A stretch of 64,000 nucleotides of DNA, taken from Jaltomata sinuosa. Its lineage: Eukaryota > Streptophyta > Magnoliopsida > Solanales > Solanaceae. The notes beneath the pieces are model-generated. The model made no database searches. It was not told the origin of the DNA and saw only the letters and a program-made list of their open reading frames with translations. The translations under genes were made by a program, and so were the position numbers. Position 1 is the first letter of the stretch, and every line of letters starts with the position of its first letter. The DNA is taken from NCBI GenBank assembly GCA_003996215.1, contig QJPP01000279.1, positions 372,001 to 436,000 on the forward strand. The letters are read 5' to 3'. Of this stretch, positions 10,881-21,530 are shown piece by piece.

Positions 10881-12275
10881 GTGATGCTGAAGCAGAATGA
10901 TGAGCAAGAGATTTATGATTGGTTTCCAGAAGAGCAAGTGTTGGTTTCTTCCCAATATATGATTCCATGGTTCACAGGCTTTTCCAACTATTTGGCAAGT
11001 TATGTGGTACCTCCTGATATGGCTGTCCACCAGAGAAGAAAGTTCATGTCTGATGTCAAGAAATTCTTTTGGGAGGAGCCATTCTTGTTTCGTGTGTGTG
11101 TTGATACTATGATCCATAGATGTGTGCCTGAAGCTGAGATGATGGAGATATTAGAGGCTTGCCATTCTTCACATGTTGGGGGACATTATAGTGGTATCCG
11201 AACTGCACACAAGATCTTACAATGCGGCTCTTACTGGCCGACCATCCACAAAGACTCCCATGATTTGCTAAAGCTTGCAGTAGGTGTCAAAAGGAAGAAG
11301 GTATATCAAGGAGGCATGAGCTTCTTCTTACTCTCATCCTTGTGATCAAACTATTTGATATTTGGGGTATTGACTTTATGGGCCCGTTTGTGATATCGAA
11401 TGGGAACCGATATATATTGGTGGTTGTTGACTACGTATCTAAGTGGGTGGAGGAGGTTGAACTTGCCAGTAATGAAGGCAAGTATGTCACAGCGTTCTTG
11501 AAAAAGAACATCTTCTCTAGGTTTGGTACACCACAGGCGATTATTAGTGATGGATGCTCTCACTTTTGCAACAAGTTGTTTCGTGCATTACTTGAAAAGT
11601 ATGGAGTGAAACACAAAGTTGCAACACCCTATCATCCCCAGACTAGGGGCAAGTTGAGGTTTCCAACTGAGAGATAAAGTCAATCTTGTCTAAAACTGTG
11701 AATGCAAATAGAACGGATTGGTCTAGGAAACTAGATGATGCTTTGTGGGCATACCAGACTGCATACAAGACACCAATAGGTATGTCACCATATCAGCTTG
11801 TGTTTGGGAAGGCATGTCATCTATCTGTTGAGTTAGAGCATAAGGCCATGTGGGCATTGAAGAAGTTTATCTAGACCAGTTTGCAGCATTGTTTCAGTGG
11901 CTTGGACAGTTGAACGAATTAGATGAATTTTTCCTCAACGCATATGAGAGTTTGGCCTTGTATAAAGAAAAAATGAAGTTGTATCATGACCGGAAGATTG
12001 AGAAGAGAGATTTCCAGCCGGGTGATTTGGTCCTACTCTTCAACTCTAGACTTCGCTTGTTTCCTGGCAAGTTGAAGTCAAAATGGATTGGACCATTCAA
12101 AGTGGTACAATTATTTCCACATAGGGCTATAGAACTTGAAAACCATGAGGGTAAGAGGTTCAAAGCAAATGGGAAGCAGATAAAGGCTTATTTGGGAACC
12201 GCAGAGGAGCTGAAAGTGGTGGAAGCATGGACCCTTGGTGAATTCATGATAACCAAGGAGCTTGATGAAGTCTGA
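10881..12275 (+). pseudogene. C2 integrase (no chromodomain)
   Basis: N-terminal HHCC finger: the two His lie in HVGGHYSGIRTAHK, while the Cys pair (CSRCQK) is in another frame after a shift near 11260. The core has IDFMGPF (first Asp) and IISDGCSHF (second Asp). A one-base insertion near 11650 throws the catalytic Glu (QVEVSN) into another frame, followed by a TGA. 11686-11874 holds DWSRKLDDALWAYQTAYKTP. 11850-12275 holds the C-terminal part with PGDLVLLFNSRLRLFPGKLK and KWIGPFKV. The end at ELDEV is followed directly by the post-pol stem-loops. Inactive. Confidence 0.85.
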
Positions 12276-12425
12276 GTAATCAAGTGACCTGCGTCGTGCC
12301 GCGACGTTAAATCAGGCACTACATGGGAGGAAACCCATGAGGAAACTTGATAAAGTCTAAGTAGTCAAGTAACCTGCGTCGTGCCATGACGTTAAATCAG
12401 GAACAACATGGGAGGAAACCCATGA
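12256..12425 (+). repeat. 85-bp tandem duplication with stem-loops after Athila pol
   Basis: Two units of period 85 (CCTGCGTCGTGCC at 12288 and 12373) span the last integrase codons and the start of the post-pol region. Each unit can form CGTCG-TGCCG-CGACG (12292-12306), enclosed by CCTG/CAGG, then CATGGG-AGGAAA-CCCATG (12322-12339 and 12407-12424). Unit 2 has TGCCATGACG, which still pairs with one G-U. Element B has the equivalent module at 35405-35451. Confidence 0.8.
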
Positions 12426-13213
12426 ACTAATGTTTGTTGAAATGTGCAGGAGTTGGTGAGATGAGATATGTGAAACTTCCAGGAAAAAGGGTCCCTACGG
12501 GCACCACAACAGGCTATCGCAGGTCTCACGACCGTGGGAATAGGGCGTACCATTGAAAAATTAGCACACTTTGCTTCTGTCCCACTCCCACATCCCGACA
12601 TAACGGGATGTCATGACCCTGATGGGCGTAGGAATGAAGCCTCTGATGCCTAGGTAAGTTTTGCATGATGGGTCATCACGTGCCCCATATGCGTCGCGAT
12701 AACCCATCGTCTGGGTCGGTCAACAGTGTCAAATTTTTTTAAAATTTATTTTAAACTGACCCAACCCAACCCAGTTTCCCTTTCCCCTTTCCCCGCGTAC
12801 GTTATATGTTTGACCTCAATTTGATTGAGGTCAAACTCACTCAACTCCCTTCTTCTCATTACTCTCTCCCTTAAACCACGATCATCTCCCCCAAATTCAC
12901 TCCCCATGATTCATCTCCCCATAATAACTCCTTAAAACTCCCATATACTAGTAACAATCACAACACAAAGCAAGTTCACTCAAGCACCCAAGACTCAAGT
13001 TTTTTCAAACTTTATGCAATACCAAGAGTAAGTAAATTTTCTTATGGTTTTCATTGCTTCTTGGTGTGTGTAAGCATCTATGGGTTTGAAATTGAGCAAA
13101 AAGCATGTTGTGTATTGTAATAGTAATGACAAACCCTAGACTTGAACTATGTGTATCTGTGTGTTTGTATGAATGTGTTATACACTGAAAAAAATAGGAA
13201 TTCAGGTTGTATT
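12426..13213 (+). other. C2 post-pol non-coding region
   Basis: No ORF with recognisable similarity is seen. There are C-rich stretches (12760-12960, TCTCCCCCAAATTCACTCCCC) and GC-rich words like those of the LTR (CATCCCGACATAACGGGATGTCATGACCC around 12590). Athila elements often carry a long region here, sometimes with an env-like ORF, but none is detectable. It ends where the D terminus TGTCACGCCCC starts. Confidence 0.6.
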
Positions 13214-13224
13214 TGTCACGCCCC
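13214..13224 (-). other. Residual D LTR terminus (deletion scar)
   Basis: TGTCACGCCCC is identical to the first 11 bp (plus-strand view) of LTR-L and LTR-R. It joins directly to mid-gag sequence AGAACTTTCTGAGCC. The true insertion boundary into C2 is therefore kept, while the rest of that LTR and most of D0 pol are gone. Confidence 0.75.
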
Positions 13225-13796
13225 AGAACTTTCTGAGCCACCTGACCTAGCACTCGTTGATGCCCCAATTTGTTGTTGTTGTGTAGCTACCATCTGGGTC
13301 AATAATCGAACAGCACTCCTGATGTCCTGGTCCTCTGCTTCAGGTGGAGGAGCTACATGTGCTGGTTCATCTCTAGCTATCTCAGATGCCACTGGAGCAG
13401 GTGGGGTCAGGGGTACTGGATCCCCTCTAGTCTCATCAGGTACTTGATAAACTGGGATCTCTGGTGTCGGTGATTCATTTTGAGCCTCAAATCTATCCAA
13501 TCGGATAGGCGGGGAACGACTAGTACCTTCCCCCGTATCCGTGCCAACCTGTCGGCTACTCATTTGTCTAGTCATAGGCATTTCTGTAAATAAGGAAGAG
13601 AAAAACATGAATTAGACTTCAAACATCTTATGACCTCGCTCTATTGCACGATCTAGCAAATGAAAGAAGGATAACATTTCCTAAATGTCCCGTAGCCTCA
13701 TGATTATAGGTATGGTGCACAACACACCCATAAACAAGACTCTACTAGACACGGCTTGTAGACTCCCTGGGATTCGACGTGCTCTGATACCAAGTT
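13225..13796 (-). pseudogene. D0 gag 5' end, leader and PBS (truncated second copy)
   Basis: It aligns without any gap to 20959-21530, both being 572 bp, with roughly a dozen substitutions by eye. The gag start is at 13608 (MFFSSLFTEMPMTRQMSSRQ), running about 128 codons to the deletion point (SARSGGSESS). The leader and the PBS complement GCTCTGATACCA (13781-13792) follow. Gag encodes the capsid precursor, but only its disordered N-terminal part is here. It is a remnant of a tandem neighbour of D1. Confidence 0.85.
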
Positions 13797-14331
13797 TGTC
13801 ACGCCCCAAACCATGGGAGGCATGACCGACACCCGGAGCCCCAAAAGGCCGAGGGTGCCAAAATAGAGTGTATCTCTGTTGAACCTGCTGGGGGTCTGAG
13901 ACCGACAAGGTCTCTAAGAATTACAATTTGAAACACTGAAAGCTCAATAGTAGTTAAGCAACTCAAGGCCGACAAGGCTATTATCATAGTAGATAACTAA
14001 TAACAAGGCCGACAAGGCCATACCCAACACTGATGTACATATACACGTCTACAAGCCTCTAGGAGTAAGTAAAATATCTCATATCCAGGACAGGGCCCTG
14101 GACTACCCATAAGCTGTACATATACATAACCTGGTCAAAATATAAGCTAGACCTCTGACTCGTCAGCTCCAGGAAGAATGGAGCTTACCAAAATGGCTGA
14201 ACTCCACAACTCCTACTGAAGAGGTCTATCTGGGTTTCTGTCTAGACCTGCAGGCATGAATGCAGCGCCCCCAGGCAATGGGGCGTCAGTACGACAATAA
14301 TGTACTGGCATGTAAGGTAGAAGCATAAAAT

Positions 14332-14515
14332 GGCAGTAGCACCTTGGTGCACACTATGTGTATAATGGCCTCAATATGGCAGTAGCACCTTGGTGCACAC
14401 TATGTGTATAATGGCCTCAATATGGCAGTAGCACCTCGGTGCACACTATGTATATAATATCCTCAATATGGCAGTAGCACCTCGGTGCACACTAACACGC
14501 AAACCACACATAATA
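14332..14515. repeat. 46-bp tandem repeats in D LTR-L (4 units)
   Basis: GGCAGTAGC starts at 14332, 14378, 14424 and 14470, an exact 46-bp period. Each unit carries an interrupted palindrome: GCACC-TT-GGTGC in the first two and GCACC-TC-GGTGC in the last two. It lies in the U5 end of the LTR. Confidence 0.9.
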
Positions 14516-15676
14516 AGTGTATTACTAGATTGACCTTCAAAGTTATTCTTGTTATTTATGAAGGTTCATTTAGATAACTTCTTTAGCCTTGGCTTACTAG
14601 GTGTTGGAATCAACATACCAAACATATATAAATGGGGATTTGACTTTCTAACTTTCCTTGTATACTTTCTAAAGCTTGATTAGAGATCACAATACAAAGA
14701 AGAAACTTGACAAAATGATAACTTACATTTCGTGCAAAAAGAATCAGATTTTTATAAGAAGGCGACTTGAATCACCATAATGTATAAATTAGTTCCTTAA
14801 GACTTGTTGAGTTACCAAATCAGCTCTCTTACAACAAAATACTCAAATTCCTTCTTTCGGAGATTTAGAGTTCTATTTCTAGATTCATGCCGATAAGGAA
14901 TAAAGAAGCCTTAACATACCTCGTTCCTTCCGAAGATTGCGCTTACCACAACTTGGACTTTCCCTTATTAAGTTAATCTACAACACAAGGGTATAATGAA
15001 GCTAATATTATCTCTTAAACCTGCTGCAACATTCCCAAAACAGTAGCTAAACATTTCCCGGGCAGATTTACGTATTTTGCATTAATTAAAGGTGTATCGT
15101 CACACCTTTCTCCCCTTATCCAATACACATCACACACACACCAACCTACTGCCTCCAATAATACAAAACACATCAAACATCCCCTACACAACCCACCATG
15201 ACGAAATACAATAGCAACACATTGAACCCACGGCTTCCGATCGCCGTCCCGTGAGTTCTTAACAACAATTCAACAACAATTGTTCATCCGAACTTCAATC
15301 CAAAAATATTATTATGGGCAGAGTACTTACCACACTTGAAGGTGTGTTTTTATCCTCTTTTTATTGATGCTTTAAAAGCTTAAGTACCCCCTACACATAC
15401 ACCAACAAGAGAAGAAGAAATTTCTTAATTGTTACACAATTTCTATGTGTTAAATCATAAGAAAGGGGCTGCCATAGTTCATGTCTTTCTTACCATAGGA
15501 TATCCTAGCTATATGTAGTAGATTAATACCAAGATAACAAGTTGTTTAACTCACCTTAAGCTTCAATTAATCTTGGTCTTCTTAGAACCCTAAAGGGAGA
15601 GAAGGGCTGCCAAAAGAAAATGAGATAAGAGAGAATTTTCCAGCTTTTTGTGATCAACATTAATCAGCAAATGGCC

Positions 15677-15684
15677 TATATAAA
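15677..15684 (-). promoter_or_regulatory. TATA-like core of D LTR-L
   Basis: The element strand reads CCCTTTATATAGGCC. Upstream on that strand lie seven TGGGC(C/T)/GGCCCA words. The LTR-R copy is at 23608-23615. In known plant promoters TGGGCY (site II) elements bind TCP factors; their use here is inferred. Confidence 0.5.
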
Positions 15685-16206
15685 GGGACCTTTTTGGCCG
15701 ACTTTTTTTGAGTATATTTGGGCCAAAATGGGTCAAGAAACTTGGGCCAAAATTACCCTTTGCTTGGGCCTCAAAAGGGTTAAGTTTTGGGGCTGATTTT
15801 GGGCTTCTCTTGGGTCAAAATGTGGTCAATATTGGTGGCTACCTTTTGTAGTTGTTTGGGCCAGATTTGGTTGTGCTTTGATGGGCCAACTTTAAGCTTC
15901 ATTTGGGCTACCATTAGGTCTAATAATCCATGGTGTTGCTTCCCGTAATCGGCCCTCGGAACTTAGTTCGTTAGCGTAGGTAGGTGATGCACCTACTTGT
16001 CACCTAAGAGTTTAGATAAGTCGAGCAAGTACCTCACTTGTTTTATCTCATTTTCAAAACCCTCCTCCTTATAATTTAACTTAACACTTATATACATTTG
16101 ACCATTTCAAATTCTAGGCCAAAGTACCCCTTCACTATCTCGAGCTCAAATACCTTCGTCGATATTTACTTAGTCACATAGGTTTTGAAAGGTACGGGGT
16201 GTTACA

Positions 16207-16222
16207 TCCTTCCCCCCTTAGA
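16207..16222 (-). other. D1 polypurine tract
   Basis: The element strand reads CTAAGGGGGGAAGGA immediately before the 3' LTR (TGTAACACC). This is the plus-strand priming site for reverse transcription. Just upstream is the CATTCGAGGACGAATG-like sequence common before the PPT of Tekay-type elements. Confidence 0.85.
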
Positions 16223-16480
16223 ATCATTCGTCCTCGAATGAGGGTAATGCGTATAGAGCTCTAGTCCCTTAGGATTTCTTTGAAATTTCGGCAGAGTTTC
16301 CTTTATAATTAGGACTATCCAAAAATCTGAAACTCAGCAAAAGTCCAGCACAATGCCTCACAGGGCTATACAACTATATACAATTAAATGTAATCATTTT
16401 CACATGTTCACACCTGATCATATTTGCATAGTAGGAAGAGTATCAAGAATATAAGAATATGACTTACCTATGTACTATCT

Positions 16481-17837
16481 TCAAGTCATAAATAACTGGG
16501 GATGCTTTTTCCTCATTTCTTCCTCGGCTTCCCACGTCATTTCCTCGATATTATTATTTCTCCACAACACCTTTACTGAGGCTACTTCTTTGGTTCTGAG
16601 CTTCCTAACTTGACGATCTAGGATAGAAATTGGTACTTCCTTATAGGATAAGTCTTCAGAAAGTTGAACATCTTTAATAGGCATAATACGTGAAGGATCT
16701 CCTATGCACCTTCGTAGCATCGATACATGAAATACAGGATGGACTGTCTCCAATTCTGTGGGTAAATCTAGCTCATATGCCACTTTTCCTACCCTCCGAA
16801 TGATCCTGTATGGTCCAATATATCTTGGACTAAGCTTTCCCTTTTTACCAAATCGCATAACGCCTTTCATGGGCGAAACCTTTAGGAAAACCCAATCACT
16901 AATATTAAATTCCAAATCCCGACGTCGCACATCTGCATATGATTTCTGCCTACTCTGGGCTGTTAGTAATCTTTCTCGGATTAGCTTCACCTTCTCCATT
17001 GCCTGATTAACTAGGTCTGGCCCTAATAATCCTGCTTCTCCAATTTCAAACCATCCAATTGGTGATCTACACTTTCGCCCGTATAAAGCCTCATAAGGAG
17101 CCATTTGAATGCTTGCATGGAAGCTATTATTATAAGCAAACTCAATTAGTGGCAAATGGTCATCCCAACTCCCTTTAAAATCTAGTACACAAGCTCGTAG
17201 CATATCTTCGAGTGTTTGAATAGTGCGTTCAGCTTGTCCATCTGTCTGCGGATGAAAAGCTGTACTGAGACTTATTTGAGTACCTAAGCCTCTCTGGAAA
17301 GACCTCCAGAAATTTGCTGTAAACTGAGCACCCCTATCTGAAATGATGGAAATTGGGACACCATGAAGTCGAACTATTTCACTAATATACAACTTGGCAT
17401 AATCTTCAGCAGTATAAGTTGTCCTGATTGGCAAAAAGTGAGCTGATTTGGTAAGTCTATCTACAATCACCCATATGGAATCATACTTCCGATAAGTACG
17501 GGGTAAGCCTGTAATAAAGTCCATGTTGATCACCTCCCATTTCCAGGTAGGTATCACTATACTTTGAGTTAGACCTCCAGGTCTCTGGTGTTCAATTTTT
17601 TACCTGTTGACAATTCGGGCATTGGGCTACAAACTCTGCAATATTTCTCTTCATATTATTCCACCAATAAATCTGTCGAAGATCATGATACATCTTCGTC
17701 GCTCCTGGATGGATTGAATAGTGGGAATAGTGAACTTCTGCCAAAATTTTCTCCCGAAGCTCCCCGACGTTAGGTACACATAGACGACCTTGATATCTCA
17801 GTACCCCATCCTCCTTAAGCTCTATTAGTAGTTGCTT
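16481..17837 (-). pseudogene. D1 integrase with C-terminal chromodomain
   Basis: The HHCC finger (HYSHYSIHPGATKMYHDL... then CPNCQQVK) lies at about 17590-17740. A one-base insertion in an A run near 17595 shifts the frame. From 17557 to 16481 the frame is open for 358 codons. It contains NMDFITGLP, IISDRGAQF and QAERTIQTL, so all three catalytic acidic residues are present with 35 residues between the second Asp and the Glu. The last 55 or so residues (ILDRQVRKLRTKEVASVKVL, then WEAEEEMRKKHPQLF) form a chromodomain, which in chromoviruses steers insertion to heterochromatin. Best preserved pol part of the window. Confidence 0.92.
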
Positions 17838-19470
17838 CTATTGTGGAATTTCCTCCCTCAATCTTACTAATTCTGGATCATCATATTGTCTTTCCTTTAC
17901 CTCTGTCACAAGTGAGGATTCCGCTGTGCTTTGAATAACAACTCCCTCATTACCTTGGTCTAATAGTCGAACCTGCAAATTAGCTAACTGACGTAGTTCT
18001 CTTGTCATCTCAATCTTTCTATTTTCCACGTGGCTCAAGCTTCCCATGGATTTGCGGCTAAGTGCATCGGCCACTACATTGGCCTTCCCTGGATGGTACA
18101 AAATATCTACGTCATAATCCTTTAGTAACTCTAGCCACCTTCTTTGCCTTAGTTTAAATCCTTCTGTTTGAATAAATACTGTAGACTTTTGTGGTCCGAA
18201 AACACGTCTACATGGACTCCAAACAAGTAATGGCGCCAAATTTTCAAGGCAAATATAACTGCTGCCAATTCAAGATCATGAGTAGGGTAATTTTGTTCGT
18301 GCTTTCTTAGTTGTCTCGAGGCATAGGCAATAACTTTACCATGTTGCATTAAAACACAACCCAACCCAATCCTTGAAGCATCACAATAAACAACATAACC
18401 TTCTGTGCCCTCTGGCAGAGTTAAGACAGGTGCTGAAGTAAGCCTGTCCTTCAACTCCTGAAAACTCTGCTCACATGCATCAGACCACCGGAACTTGGCA
18501 GCTTTATGAGTCAACTTTGTCAATGGTGCAGATATAGAAGAAAACCCTTCTACAAACCTTCGGTAATAACCTGCTAAGCCCAAAAAACTACGGATCTCTG
18601 TAGCATTCAAGGGCCTCGGCCAATTCTTTACTGCTTCAATCTTTTGGCCGTCAACTCTAATACCTTCGTCTGTAATTATATGGCCAAGAAAAGCCACTGA
18701 AGTCACCCAAAACTCACATTTGGAGAACTTCGCATATAATTTATGATTCTGAAGTGTTTGCAATACTGCACGTAAATGATCAGCATGTTCGGCTTTGGAC
18801 CGCGAGTAAATCAGGATATCGTCAATAAATACGATCACGAATACATCTAGGAATGGCTTGAATACCCGATTCATTAGGTCCATAAAAGCTGCTGGGGCAT
18901 TAGTAAGCCAAAAGACATTACTAGAAATTCAAAGTGGCCATACCTTGTCCTAAAGGCTATTTTTGGAACATCTACCCCTTTAACACGTAACTGGTGATAC
19001 CCCGACCGCAAGTCAATCTTTGAAAAACATTTGGCGCCTTGCAACTGATCAAAAAGGTCATCAATCCTTGGAAGCGTATACTTATTCTTGATTGTAACTT
19101 TGTTCAGTTGTCGGTAATCGATACACATTCTCAAGGACCCATCCTTCTTACGAACAAACAAAACTGGTGCGCCCCATGGCGATGTACTAGGCCTAATGCA
19201 ACCTTTTTCGAGTAGATCCTTTAATTGTTCCTTTAACTCTCTTAATTCTGCAGGAGCCATCCTGTAAGGGGGAATTGATATTGGCTGAGTATCTGGGAGT
19301 AGATCAATGGCAAACTCAATTTCCCTTTCTGGAGGGATTCCTGGAAGCTCATCCGGGAATACATCTAGAAATTGACTCACCACGGGAACTGATTGAGGAG
19401 TCACTGGTCCATCCTCTGTGCTTTGTACTCGGACTAAATGATAAATATAGCCTTTAGAAATCATTTTCTG
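17838..19470 (-). pseudogene. D1 reverse transcriptase and RNase H
   Basis: The RT N-terminus runs from 19464 (MISKGYIYHLVRVQS; DVFPDELPGIPPEREIEF), with CIDYRQLNKVTIKNKYTLPR and FSKIDLRSGYHQL. A single missing base near 18905 (GGCTTACTAATGCC) breaks MSFGLTNAP. The frame from 18883 carries VFIDDILIYS (both Asp), FLGLAGYYRRF and RNase H with YCDASRIGLG, HDLELAAV and SDHKSLQY, all catalytic positions kept. A second missing base near 18150 shifts into 18239-17838 (RWLELLKDYDV, NVVADALSR), which ends in a TAG (17838-17840). These are few and small lesions. Confidence 0.92.
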
Positions 19471-20285
19471 GGCTTAAGGTAGGAAATAAACCTACCCCTT
19501 GGCGTGGCAGCATTACCTTTCCATTCCAGGATTGTTTCTTCCGAAAAATGGAATTTGACAACCTTATTTCTACAATCGATATTAGCATAACATGCAGCTA
19601 ACCAGTCCATGCCCATAATGACATCGAAGTCAATCATATCTAATTCGATTAGATCAGCTGAAGTGAGATGGTCATAAATCCACACTGCACAATCTCGATA
19701 AACTCGTCTAGCTATAATAGATTCACAACTGGCGTAGATACAACAAATGGTCTAGGCAATAACTCAGGGCCTACCCCCAACTTACCAGCAACGAGCGGGG
19801 TAACATATGAAAGAGTAGAGCCAGGATCTATAAGTGCATAAACAGCATGAGTAAAAATAGTCAATGTACCTGTAACAACATCAGGTGACGATTCCAAGTC
19901 CTGGCGACCGGCTAGAGCATAAGTGCGATTCTGACCACTGCCTGAACTGGATGCTCCTCCTCCTCCTCTACCTCTACCACGACCTGGTGTAGCCTGTTGT
20001 CCTGTCCTTGGGGAACGAATAGTAGATGAAGAAGCTGCCATCGACCCTGTAGGCTGGGATATCTCACTCCTACCTCTACTCGGACAGTCTCGCATAAAGT
20101 GACCAGGATGCCCACACGAATAACAAGTATCTGAACCCAGGCGACATATCCCAGGATGCTTCCTACCGCACTGAACACAAGGTGGCAAAGGTGGCCTCAT
20201 CTGACCTGAATGCCCCTGGCGATAGGAACTGGATGCACCTGAACTGTGGCCTGGTCCAGTCTGAGAAAAACGATCATACCTTGCC
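19461..20285 (-). pseudogene. D1 nucleocapsid knuckle and protease
   Basis: The frame from 20200 has CVQCGRKHPGICR followed by an intact CYSCGHPGHFMRDC (CX2CX4HX4C) at about 20085-20130, then a Gly/Arg-rich linker. The protease follows with YALIDPGSTLSYVTP as active site (DPGS, usual in Tekay-type elements) and IMGMDWL. A stop or shift near 19712 separates the protease halves. A one-base loss at AAGCCCAGAAAATG (about 19470) separates it from RT. Frameshift from gag is near 20280. Confidence 0.88.
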
Positions 20286-21342
20286 TTTGCAACTGATATG
20301 GGGCACCACTAGTAGGGTAGGGTGATCGCCTATTAAAATGTGGCCTAACATTACCTCGTGGCTCTACATAGGACCCAGTAGATCTAGCCCTCTTATTCTG
20401 ATCCCTTTCTCGGCTCTGGTTATCTCCAATTTGTACTTCAAGATCCCCTGCAGTCTGAGCAATAGCCTGTATCTTAGAAATATTCATATCCTCTTGTGTG
20501 GCTGCTATTGTTAATCCCTTAATCAATTCATCCTTAAGACCACGCACATATCGATGAACTCTAGCTCGCATCGTACTCACAATATCGGGGGCATACCTGG
20601 CTAATGAATTAAATCTGAGGCTATACTGTCGAACATTCATATTGCCCTGCCTAAGGGCTAGAAATTGATCAAGTCTGGCCTCTCGAACCTCCTGTGGAAG
20701 ATAGTGAGCTAGGAAGGCCTCTGAAAATTCCTCCCACTCAGCTGGGGGTGCATTTGATCCCCTAGACCGATCCCAAGCCTCGAACCATAAAATGGCCACA
20801 TCTCGTAACCTGAAAGATGCAAACTCCACTGCCTCCACTACTGTTGCATGCATGACTCGAAGTACTCGATAAGTCTGATCAATAAACTCCTGAGGATCCT
20901 CACGTGGGTCAGAGCCTGTAAATATAGGAGGACTTAGGCTGATAAACTCTCGAGCCCTAGAACTTTCTGAGCCACCTGACCTAGCACTCGTTGATGCCCC
21001 AATTTGTTGTTGTTGTGTGGCTACCATCTGGGTCAATAATCGAACAGCACTCCTGATGTCCTGGTCCTCTGCTTCAGGTGGAGGAGCTACATGTGCTGGT
21101 TCATCTCTAGCTATCTCAGATGCCACTGGAGCAGGTGGGGTCAGGGGTACTGGATCCCCTCTAGTCTCATCAGGTACTGGATAAACTGGGATCTCTGGTG
21201 TCGGTGGTTCACTTTGAGCCTCAAATCTAACCAATTGGATAGGCGGGGAACGACTAGTACCTTCCCCCGTATCCGTGCCAACCCGTCGGCTACTCATTTG
21301 TCTAGTCACAGGCATTTCTGTAGACAAGGAAGAGAAAAACAT
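20197..21342 (-). pseudogene. D1 gag (capsid part, long open frame)
   Basis: 381 codons are open from MFFSSLSTEMPVTRQMSSRR. The start may instead be the internal Met at MPVTRQM. The N-terminal 140 residues are Pro/Glu/Gln-rich (TQMVATQQQQIG). The capsid-like segment follows: LRDVAILWFEAWDRSRG, EEFSEAFLAHYLPQEVREAR and MNVRQYSLRFNSLARYAPDI. The frame is correct to about 20290, where a one-base shift separates it from the CCHC part. The last 25 or so codons of the ORF are therefore out of frame. Confidence 0.9.
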
Positions 21343-21514
21343 GAATTAGACTTCAAACATCTTATGACCTCGCTCTATTGCACGATCTAGCAAATGAAAG
21401 AAGGATAACATTTCCTAAATGTCCCGTAGCCTCATGATTATAGGTATGATGCACAACACACCCATAAACAAGACTCTACTAGACACGGCTTGTAGACTCC
21501 CTGGGATTCGACGT

Positions 21515-21526
21515 GCTCTGATACCA
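21515..21526 (-). other. D1 primer-binding site (tRNA-iMet)
   Basis: GCTCTGATACCA on the plus strand is TGGTATCAGAGC on the element strand, 4 bp inside the LTR. It is complementary to the 3' end of initiator tRNA-Met and usual for chromoviruses. The D0 copy is at 13781-13792. Confidence 0.92.
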
Positions 21527-21530
21527 AGTT

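Larger units (their letters stand above)
4875..13213 (+). mobile_element. Athila-type retrotransposon C2, lacking 3' LTR
   Basis: The order is 5' LTR (4875-6441), PBS (6447-6464), gag (6573-8363), protease (8430-9140), RT/RNase H (9354-10850), integrase (10881-12275) and post-pol region (12276-13213). It is inserted in C1 gag at 4874/4875. Its 3' LTR is missing, because at 13214 the sequence switches to chromovirus D. Every coding domain carries stops or frameshifts. Athila identity rests on the DLGAS protease, FMDDFSV RT, integrase motifs without a chromodomain, the tRNA-Asp PBS and the post-pol stem-loops. Confidence 0.85.
13797..16206 (-). repeat. D LTR-L (2410 bp), 3' LTR of D1 and 5' LTR of D0
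   Basis: On the plus strand it begins TGTCACGCCCCAAACC and ends ACGGGGTGTTACA, so the element-strand termini are TGTAAC...GTGACA. It is nearly identical to LTR-R except that LTR-R has about 190 extra bp before its repeat array. It holds the 46-bp array (14332-14515), seven TGGGC(C/T) words (15719-15909) and a TATA-like core (15677-15684). Confidence 0.92.

Noticed and set aside
12426..13213. Possible env-like gene downstream of Athila pol
   Set aside because: I found no ORF with a signal peptide or membrane segment on the coding strand here. The only ORFs are short and in mixed frames.
13216..13608. Stand-alone 130-codon ORF that could look like a small gene
   Set aside because: It is the duplicated start of D gag (matching 20959-21342) and ends at a deletion junction.
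14332..14515. Regular repeats resembling a CRISPR array
   Set aside because: Units are directly abutting 46-bp tandem repeats without unique spacers, inside a plant LTR.
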